Source: an uncultured Mycoplasmatota bacterium (GTDB taxonomy: Bacteria > Bacillota_I > Bacilli_A > RF39 > UBA660). Taken from it: DNA of 30,558 nucleotides. A program made the translations under genes and the position numbers. The notes under the pieces were generated by a model. That model was not told the DNA's origin. It searched no databases and saw nothing but the letters and a program-made list of their open reading frames with translations. Positions 24,919 to 30,558 of the stretch are shown piece by piece (within the stretch, counting starts at the first letter, position 1; the number at the start of each line of letters is the position of its first letter). The stretch is from the NCBI GenBank assembly GCA_900549625.1, contig URPE01000014.1, forward strand, positions 1-30,558. The letters run 5' to 3'.

Positions 24919-25920
24919 TTATTTAAAATAATTACTTATATCTTTATAATCGTTAATAACCTTTAAAGGATTGTTTAAATTACTAGCAATTAATTTAGTA
25001 AAAACAAAGTAACCAATTACCATTATTACACCATAGCATACTATATTAAAGTATACTTTTTGATCACTATCTAACTTTAATTCATCATTAATAAGTTCAT
25101 ATAAAATTATTATTGAATAAACAATTGATAAAGCAATTATAAGTACACTAAGTGGTGTATAAATAAAACTTAGTAATGGACCAACAATCATTCCGCCAAT
25201 TACCCCAGGAATGAAAGCTGAGACTACAATTGCTAAAGATTTTAAGTAAGGTAAAGTCTTTTTAAATATCAAACTAACTAAATAAAAGACTCCAGCAATT
25301 ATCAAAAATGCACACAAATAAATTAAAAAATTCTTACCAATTACACTAAACCATTTAAAATCTTTTAAATTATCCCAATTCCAAGAATAAGTTCTTTTAA
25401 AATAATTATATTCTCTAACGGTATTAATAACCGTTTTAGCTAAATTAGCAATCATCATAACTATTGCAAGTACAATTGTTAAGACAACAGAATTTTTTTG
25501 CTTTTCTAACTTTTGTACTGACCCTTTAAAGCTACTGATTGGTTTCAAAATAATCGCTATTATAAAAGCAAATATATTTAAAGTGCCAATTTGGTCACTT
25601 TTTGTTTGAGTAACTGTTGCATTAACATTATTTGACACGACATTAGTATTATAATTCATTCCTTGATTTATATTAGAATTATAAGAATTATTTATATTTT
25701 GATTAGCCATATTAGTATTTTGATTAATTGTATTTTCAAATTGAGCATTTTGGTTTATTCCATTATAACTAGGATTAACGCCCATATTAGTAGTATTCAT
25801 ATTACTAACATTATTATCATTTAAGCTTTGATTAGCATTTACATTTGTAAAAACATTACCACATTTCATACAGAATTTTGATCCCTCTGGGTTCTGTGTC
25901 CCACACGTATTACATAACAT
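24919..25920 (-). CDS. Zinc-ribbon, Asn-rich linker, multi-pass membrane protein
   Basis: The 333-residue protein starts with a zinc ribbon (C3, C6, C17, C20; LCNTCG and FCMKCG), then an Asn-rich low-complexity linker (about 28-105) with repeated NQN and NVN units, then about six hydrophobic segments (from LNIFAFIIAIIL near 115 to the C-terminus). The membrane part resembles Yip1/YIPF-like bacterial proteins in hydropathy only. Its ATG has GAGGAG upstream. It is the third gene of the operon that starts with the SPFH gene. Function unknown; presumably a partner of the YdjG-like protein. Confidence 0.83.
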   Translation of the reverse strand: MLCNTCGTQNPEGSKFCMKCGNVFTNVNANQSLNDNNVSNMNTTNMGVNPSYNGINQNAQFENTINQNTNMANQNINNSYNSNINQGMNYNTNVVSNNVNATVTQTKSDQIGTLNIFAFIIAIILKPISSFKGSVQKLEKQKNSVVLTIVLAIVMMIANLAKTVINTVREYNYFKRTYSWNWDNLKDFKWFSVIGKNFLIYLCAFLIIAGVFYLVSLIFKKTLPYLKSLAIVVSAFIPGVIGGMIVGPLLSFIYTPLSVLIIALSIVYSIIILYELINDELKLDSDQKVYFNIVCYGVIMVIGYFVFTKLIASNLNNPLKVINDYKDISNYFK

Positions 25921-25940
25921 ATATTTCTAAACTCCTCTTT

Positions 25941-27431
25941 TTATTTTTTTAACGTTTCATCAATACTATCTTTTACTATTTTAGTAAGTACACTTTGACT
26001 CGCAAAAGAATCAATTATATTAGACGTAACAGAATTATTAACTGTTTTATTATTGCACCCTTCTATATAAGGATTAGATAAACCAGTTCTTCTAGTTACA
26101 TATTTATCACTTTTATTTAGATTTCTGACATTACTTTTGGTTTCTGTTTCATAAGAATGTCTGGCATCAGTATTACGATATCTTAAATATATTATAATAA
26201 AATAAATAATACCAGAAAGTAAAAACAACCAGTTATAATCAAAATCGATATTTAGCATTGCTAAGATACCAAGGATTTCTACCAAAAAAGATACTCCAAG
26301 TAATTTAGGCATATGAATCGGTACACTACCCATTGTTTCTTTTGTTCTTGCATTAACTACTACATAATGTGTTAGTGTATTACTTCCTTTGTGTTCAACA
26401 TAACTATATAGCCAAACTGGTAAATAAGCGGCCTGCCAAAGTTCACCTGTAACTGTGAAATTTTCACTCTTCCAAGCCACACCTCGATCATAAGTGTTTA
26501 GCGTATCATTAACAGCAAATTTAGAAACGTCTTTTGCTTCTTTATAAGCAATTGGTTTAATTGTACTTATGTTAGCATCTCTTTTTTCAGAAGTATATCC
26601 TTTTAGAAAATTAGCATTAAATTTAACACAATTTTCAATATCAAAAGGCATAATAGCATTAATGATATTATTAGTTTTATTGCTATTTTTATTTAATTTA
26701 TCTAAACTAGATTCAATAGTTAAACCATGAATAGATATATCAAAATCACGCATTACTTGATAAACGTCAGCATCATAATAATACTTAGCATTTTCACCAC
26801 TACCACGGGTATATTTACGAGCTAAGTGTTCACCTTCACCAAAAAGTGTATCATGAGCATTCATGCTAACTAACAGATATGGAAAATAAACGCCCATAAT
26901 ATTATCAGTTTTAAATTCTTGTTTAAACTTAGGATGAGCATAAAACTTTCTTTTACCAACAAATTTAGTTATTAAGTTTTTAGCTTCTTCTTTTGGCACG
27001 TTAAATGGTAAAACGACATCAGGTATCATACCATTTGGAATCTGTTCATTTATACTTAAAACATTACGGCACCAGTGGCATCTTGCACTAGCCGCACTAC
27101 TAGAATCTATTACAACCTCAGCCCCACAACTACTACACTTAAAAGTCAAAAATTCATTAGTACTAGCCTTTATATCACTAGTACCTGAACCCATAAACTC
27201 ACCTTGTAAAGTATCAATATCTTTATCTAAAGCACTTACCTTTTCTGCTGCAAATTCATGTCTACAAAATTCACAACGTAACAAACCAGTATTTGGATTT
27301 AAAGCTATTTCGGTTGCCCCACACTTTGGACATTTATTTTGACCATTATGAGAGCCTACATCAGTTTGGATGATTGTAGGCTCATTAGTAGTCATGTTTG
27401 TTGTGGAAAGGTTTTCTTGACCTTCCTTCAT
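25941..27431 (-). CDS. YdjG-like TFIIB-type double zinc-ribbon membrane protein
   Basis: Two zinc ribbons lie at the N-terminus: C34, C37, C53, C56 (CPKC, CEFC) and C99, C102, C118, C121 (CSSC, CHWC). A large globular part follows (about 140-355, starting PDVVLPFNVPKEEA), then two hydrophobic spans around 365-410 and a charged tail. This is the TFIIB-type zinc-ribbon family exemplified by Bacillus YdjG, in which the neighbour YdjI is an SPFH protein and the pair recruits PspA at the membrane. No pspA gene is in the window. The gene starts one base after the SPFH gene, with AGGAT inside that gene's end, so translation is coupled. Confidence 0.87.
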   Translation of the reverse strand: MKEGQENLSTTNMTTNEPTIIQTDVGSHNGQNKCPKCGATEIALNPNTGLLRCEFCRHEFAAEKVSALDKDIDTLQGEFMGSGTSDIKASTNEFLTFKCSSCGAEVVIDSSSAASARCHWCRNVLSINEQIPNGMIPDVVLPFNVPKEEAKNLITKFVGKRKFYAHPKFKQEFKTDNIMGVYFPYLLVSMNAHDTLFGEGEHLARKYTRGSGENAKYYYDADVYQVMRDFDISIHGLTIESSLDKLNKNSNKTNNIINAIMPFDIENCVKFNANFLKGYTSEKRDANISTIKPIAYKEAKDVSKFAVNDTLNTYDRGVAWKSENFTVTGELWQAAYLPVWLYSYVEHKGSNTLTHYVVVNARTKETMGSVPIHMPKLLGVSFLVEILGILAMLNIDFDYNWLFLLSGIIYFIIIYLRYRNTDARHSYETETKSNVRNLNKSDKYVTRRTGLSNPYIEGCNNKTVNNSVTSNIIDSFASQSVLTKIVKDSIDETLKK

Positions 27432-27432
27432 C

Positions 27433-28695
27433 TTATAATCCTAATAGTTGTTTTTTCTTAGCATTAAAATCTTCTTCAGTAATAATACCATTATCTAAAA
27501 GGCCTTTTAATTTAGTAAGTTCAACATAAGGGTCATTTACAGAAGATTCTGGTTGGGCTGCTTGGGCCGTTACTTCATCAGAACTTTGGGCTACTGGTTC
27601 TGATGCAACAGATGCCGGTGCTACTGGAGCCGGATTTTGATTAACATTTATAAATGGATTGGTTGCAGATGAGCCATCGTTATTTACGCTTCCCATCATA
27701 TTACTTGCTGCATTCATGCCCATTCCCATGAAAGCCATACCAGTACCACCATTTGACCCTGCTGCTTCCATACCACGAGCCACTGATTGTTGCATAAATG
27801 AGTTTCCTCTTGCTCCAGATAGAGCATCAGCTTTTTTAACGTCACTAAGTAATGCTTTAGTGTCTTCATCGTATTCAATAGCTAAGATAGCTGTCTTAAC
27901 AATTTCAATACCACGAGTACTACGCCATTGATAAGCTTCTTCTACGGCACTACTCATAGCTTGGGCAAAGCCAATTTGATCAGCTTGAATTTTAGAAATT
28001 CTATTTCCTTTACTTGGATCATTTGTATAATTAGCGAATGCTGCAGATAATGTGCCAACTACTTCATTAAAAAGTTGTGTTCCTGCTTCATTATCTAAAT
28101 CGCCTAAATCAAATACTGGAGCTCCTGCTACTAGATACTTAGTTGGTACAAAGTTTTTCAAAAATAACACTGGATCAACAATCTTTAAAGTATAAGTACC
28201 TCTTGTTATTGCGCCAACTTGTGTATTTAAAAAAGCATCATCCCAATAAATTTCTGATTGAGTCCCAAATTTATTATTAGGTATTTCTTTTAAATTAACA
28301 TAAAAAGCAAGTTGTTCTGTACCTGGTTGACCACCAAATTTAAATCTATCAAAACTAGCTCCTAGGGATGCAAAAATACCATCTGAAAATATACTTTTTG
28401 AATTTGGATCATTACTTCTAAATTCATATCCACCAGGTTCTGCAATTAAACCAGTAATTTGGCCTTGCTCCATAGTAACAAGTGCTGTTCCTTCTGGCAC
28501 AATAATCTTACTACCATTACTAATAATGTTTTCTGAACCTTTATAGTTCTCCCCACGACCATTATTTTGTGATTGTGGTACTGCACTAAAAACTGCAGCT
28601 GTTGCTGAAATATCAGTCCTTGGTTTATAAAAATCTACCCATTGATCAGCAAAAGTGCCACCAATAGCGCCTGAAAATGCTTTAATAAATCCCAT
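27433..28695 (-). CDS. SPFH-domain protein with SHOCT tail, YdjI-like
   Basis: This is the first gene of the operon. The N-terminus (MGFIKAFSGAIGGTFADQW) is the membrane-associating start typical of the YdjI / virion-core-like subfamily. The SPFH region (about 50-290) includes VPEGTALVTMEQGQI and the conserved GTYTLKIVDP. Then comes a Gly/Met/Asn-rich linker, an Ala/Pro/Gln-rich stretch, and a C-terminal SHOCT motif (about 388-420, LKGLLDNGIITEEDFNAKKKQLLGL in part). SPFH proteins assemble into membrane-bound scaffolds. The ATG has AGAGG upstream and a promoter with an overlapping palindromic operator. In Bacillus the homolog acts with YdjG and PspA in envelope stress. Confidence 0.9.
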   Translation of the reverse strand: MGFIKAFSGAIGGTFADQWVDFYKPRTDISATAAVFSAVPQSQNNGRGENYKGSENIISNGSKIIVPEGTALVTMEQGQITGLIAEPGGYEFRSNDPNSKSIFSDGIFASLGASFDRFKFGGQPGTEQLAFYVNLKEIPNNKFGTQSEIYWDDAFLNTQVGAITRGTYTLKIVDPVLFLKNFVPTKYLVAGAPVFDLGDLDNEAGTQLFNEVVGTLSAAFANYTNDPSKGNRISKIQADQIGFAQAMSSAVEEAYQWRSTRGIEIVKTAILAIEYDEDTKALLSDVKKADALSGARGNSFMQQSVARGMEAAGSNGGTGMAFMGMGMNAASNMMGSVNNDGSSATNPFINVNQNPAPVAPASVASEPVAQSSDEVTAQAAQPESSVNDPYVELTKLKGLLDNGIITEEDFNAKKKQLLGL

Positions 28696-28762
28696 ATTAT
28701 CTACCTCTTTCTAAATACAACATTTTCTCTTTACTAGAATAACTATCGTTACTCTTAAAATA

Positions 28763-28791
28763 AGTTTATCATATATTGGCAAACTTTGCCA
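28763..28791 (-). promoter_or_regulatory. Promoter of the SPFH operon with overlapping palindrome
   Basis: On the minus strand TGGCAA (28786-28791), a 17-base spacer and extended -10 TGATAAACT (-10 at 28763-28768). The perfect palindrome TGGCAAA-G-TTTGCCA (28777-28791) covers the -35 and part of the spacer, as an operator for a repressor would. The regulator is unknown; it does not match the CcpA cre consensus. Confidence 0.55.
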
Positions 28792-28811
28792 TTAATAAAC
28801 ACTTTCTTTAC

Positions 28812-28846
28812 AAAAAAACATAACCAGCACATTAATCGGTTATGTT
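28812..28846 (-). terminator. Intrinsic terminator behind the tagI-fic transcript
   Basis: On the minus strand AACATAACC pairs with GGTTATGTT, followed by a run of T residues. It lies between the fic remnant and the SPFH operon promoter. Confidence 0.85.
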
Positions 28847-28860
28847 TAATTAAGAAAATA

Positions 28861-29532
28861 TTAAAGATTAATTCCATCAATACTAGTCTCATAAAGCCAT
28901 TCTTTTAAATCTTTGCTATCTTGCGTTTCATAATATTTAATTAATTTTTCAAAAAAAATTGGTTGATTAGCCCCAGAAATTGTAATAATTTCACATCCAT
29001 TATCGATCATAATTTTACTTCTAACAGCATGCCAACTCGCTTATTTCCATCTATAAACATTTGTTTTCGCATAATATATAGCATTGCATCTAGGGCTATT
29101 TCTGTTTTAGATTTATCATTATTGCTAAGTATTTCACTTAATTCTTCCTTTATTTGGCTTTCAATCGGAAACATTGGTTTCCAACTAGTGCCACCAATAT
29201 TAACAGGTGTCGTTCGTAAAACCCCTAAATTTTGATCCATTACTAATTTATCACATGCAAGTTTGTGCAAATGGCAAAGAGTTTTATAATCATAATCAGT
29301 ACTATCATTTTCTAAAATAAATTGTCAAGCATAACTCAAATTATTAATAGCAATTATATTATCAACTGTTAAACCGTTAGCAACACCCCCATTGTATATA
29401 GCGTGCGTTTCTGCGTATGTTACTTTAATTCCTTCTAAATTAGCACTTTTCCATATATAATCGACAATATTTCTTTTAGCTACAAAGACATTTTGTTCTC
29501 GAGTTAAATTAAATTTATTTTCTATTTTTCAT
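28861..29532 (-). pseudogene. Fic-family gene inactivated by three lesions
   Basis: Read through its breaks, the sequence is a complete Fic protein. It begins KIENKFNLTREQNVFVAKRN and has GVLRTTPVNIGG, IMRKQMFIDGNKR near the core and a C-terminal helix to TAA at 28861. Lesions: (1) after the ATG at 29532 a run of five A instead of four shifts the frame; (2) a TGA at 29325-29327 stands where the family has Trp (YA-W-QF); (3) a one-base deletion near 29011 shifts the frame after VGML. The Fic core reads QMFIDGNKR rather than the HPF-type core, so even the intact form would lack the usual catalytic His. ATGA overlap with tagI shows original coupling. Confidence 0.8.
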
Positions 29533-30071
29533 GCACCACCATACATAAAGCAATTTTTATCATGAGAGTTAATCACACCTATTGCCTGTAAATAAGAATA
29601 TATAATAGTTGAACCAACAAATTTCATTCCCCTTTTTTTAAGATCAAGTGATATTTTATCTGATAAATAATTTGTAGTAAGGCCTGTTTCATATAAGATA
29701 TTATTTTTAGTAAAAGTCATTAAGTAGGCTTTAAAACTACCATATTCGTTTTCTATTTCCTTAAATATTTTAGCATTATTTATACTAGCCTTTATTTTAA
29801 GTTTATTTCTTATAATATCTTTATTACTTAAAAGACTATTTATTTTATCTTCATCATATAAAATGACTTTTTCTATATCAAAATTATCATATGCCTTATA
29901 GAAAGCTTCTCTTTTATTTAAAACACATTCCCAGGAAAGACCAGCTTGAAAAGATTCAAGTATTAACATGGCAAATAAGTAACTTTCTTCTAAATTTAAT
30001 TTACCCCATTCTTCATCATGATACTTTATATATAAGGGATTATTTAAATTACACCAACTACATCTGTGCAT
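29529..30071 (-). CDS. tagI: DNA-3-methyladenine glycosylase I
   Basis: The enzyme removes 3-methyladenine from alkylated DNA. The N-terminus RCSWC with Y-H-D-E-EWG and the C-terminal SHDKNC match the zinc site of the family (C4, H18, and the His and Cys near 171-175). ESFQAGLSWECVLNKREAF contains the conserved Glu and Trp of the base pocket, and GMKFVGSTIIYSYLQAIG matches the family's C-terminal motif. Length 180 is normal. It overlaps the upstream gene by 28 bases and ends in TGA within an ATGA junction to the broken fic gene. This TGA shows UGA is a stop here. Confidence 0.93.
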   Translation of the reverse strand: MHRCSWCNLNNPLYIKYHDEEWGKLNLEESYLFAMLILESFQAGLSWECVLNKREAFYKAYDNFDIEKVILYDEDKINSLLSNKDIIRNKLKIKASINNAKIFKEIENEYGSFKAYLMTFTKNNILYETGLTTNYLSDKISLDLKKRGMKFVGSTIIYSYLQAIGVINSHDKNCFMYGGA

Positions 30072-30496
30072 ACTCTCCTCCTATAAGTTTTTTGCTTTCT
30101 TTTTAAACCTTCTTTACCTATCATATAAAGAATATCTTTCTTAAACTGTGAATAATCATTATTAATATATAATTCATAATTATGACTAGCAATAGCTGCA
30201 CTTTTTTCTAACTTACCAGTAAAACCACTTTTAAAATATAAAAAGGCTTGTTTTAAGCAAGAAATTTCATGTTCACCTAAGTAAGATAAAACAAATCCTG
30301 AAGAGACATCATCACTTATGATATACATGTCTTTATCAGCATATTTTGAAAAGTAACTGGTTAATCCTTCTTTTTGAAATCTTAAAGCATAATCAATTGG
30401 AATATCTATAAAAGTAAAATTAGTATAATCCTTTAAAGTATTTATAAAATAGGCGTCTTTTCGATAAAAAACGTACAAAACAACTGCATCATTCAT
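30044..30496 (-). CDS. Hypothetical protein overlapping tagI (about 150 aa)
   Basis: The likely start is ATG 30496 with GTGAAA upstream; a TTG at 30514 is the only other option. The protein has alternating strands and helices: VVLYVFYRKDAYFI, FTFIDIPIDYAL, MYIISDDVSSGFVLSYLG, LKQAFLYFKSGFTG, and a C-terminal basic helix KEGLKRKQKTYRRR. No catalytic motif is recognised. Its last 28 bases also encode the start of tagI in another frame, so the pair is translationally coupled, which hints at a related role in DNA repair or nucleotide handling, but this is inference. Confidence 0.7.
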   Translation of the reverse strand: MNDAVVLYVFYRKDAYFINTLKDYTNFTFIDIPIDYALRFQKEGLTSYFSKYADKDMYIISDDVSSGFVLSYLGEHEISCLKQAFLYFKSGFTGKLEKSAAIASHNYELYINNDYSQFKKDILYMIGKEGLKRKQKTYRRRVCTDVVGVI

Positions 30497-30558
30497 ATTT
30501 TCACGTATAATCAATCTTATAGAAATATTAATTAATTTCTTATTGATTGATCCCTTTC

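Noticed and set aside
27659..27931. 90-codon plus-strand frame inside the SPFH gene
   Set aside because: Shadow of the Gly/Met/Ala-rich region of the real gene on the other strand.
28963..29235. 90-codon plus-strand frame opposite the Fic remnant
   Set aside because: Antisense of the Fic sequence, which has clear family motifs.
29007..29270. 87-codon minus-strand frame as a stand-alone short Fic protein
   Set aside because: It is the middle part of one Fic gene: family-like sequence continues on both sides in shifted frames or beyond a stop.
29325..29531. UGA read as tryptophan (genetic code 4), suggested by two in-frame TGA codons around the Fic sequence, one at a conserved Trp
   Set aside because: All other genes use TGG for Trp, and tagI ends in TGA inside a normal ATGA overlap. 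A frameshift in the A-run explains the first TGA, and the second fits pseudogene decay. Stop counts over 26 frames are about 21 TAA, 3 TAG and 2 TGA.
1..30558. CRISPR array or insertion sequence
   Set aside because: No regularly spaced direct repeats of 25-40 bases and no transposase frame or terminal inverted repeats seen by eye.

Overview
The window is a stretch of a very AT-rich chromosome from a low-GC Gram-positive bacterium (Firmicutes, most likely an uncultured Bacilli or Erysipelotrichia relative of the gut type). The evidence is: AGGAGG-like ribosome binding sites, lipobox lipoproteins, SigA-type promoters, a complete MurD (so a peptidoglycan wall), a gerA-type spore germinant receptor operon preceded by a SigG/SigF-like promoter, and an SMC protein of only 986 residues, short in the manner of wall-less Mollicutes. 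UGA is a normal stop here (tagI ends in a classic ATGA overlap), and TAA dominates. The lineage call is an inference; no rRNA is present.

Layout. 1-558 (-): start of a secreted or membrane-anchored protein running off the left edge. 639-7385 (-): an operon rnc, smc, murD and a 597-residue HExxH protein. 7470-8544 (+): yidD overlapping a ZnuA-like lipoprotein, read from a promoter whose -35 box overlaps that of rnc. 8639-8714 (+): tRNA-Lys(CUU). 8715-9700: a decayed stretch with gene fragments on both strands. 9778-10985 (-): two overlapping P-loop NTPase genes. 11396-13765 (-): an rlmD-like RNA methyltransferase, a small protein and a PHP phosphoesterase. 13813-15497 (-): two related proteins, one with an HExxH motif and one without. 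15598-19086 (+): gerA-gerC-gerB, meeting miaB and a TPR protein (-) tail to tail in a shared terminator. 21478-28695 (-): a five-gene membrane operon. 28861-30496 (-): an unknown gene, tagI and a broken fic gene.

The most interesting block is the 21.5-28.7 kb operon: an SPFH/SHOCT protein (YdjI type), a double zinc-ribbon membrane protein (YdjG type), an Asn-rich zinc-ribbon multi-pass protein, a large single-span protein joining a zinc ribbon, Ca-binding TSP3-like repeats, a von Willebrand A domain and a papain-like cysteine-peptidase-like domain, and a last zinc-ribbon membrane protein. Four of the five carry zinc ribbons. I read it as a membrane-associated assembly related to the YdjGHI envelope-stress module, with an added adhesion/peptidase component; this is a hypothesis. 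The second is a family of three proteins (639-2432, 14697-15497, 13813-14661) that share a gluzincin-like layout, one of which seems to have lost its catalytic residues.
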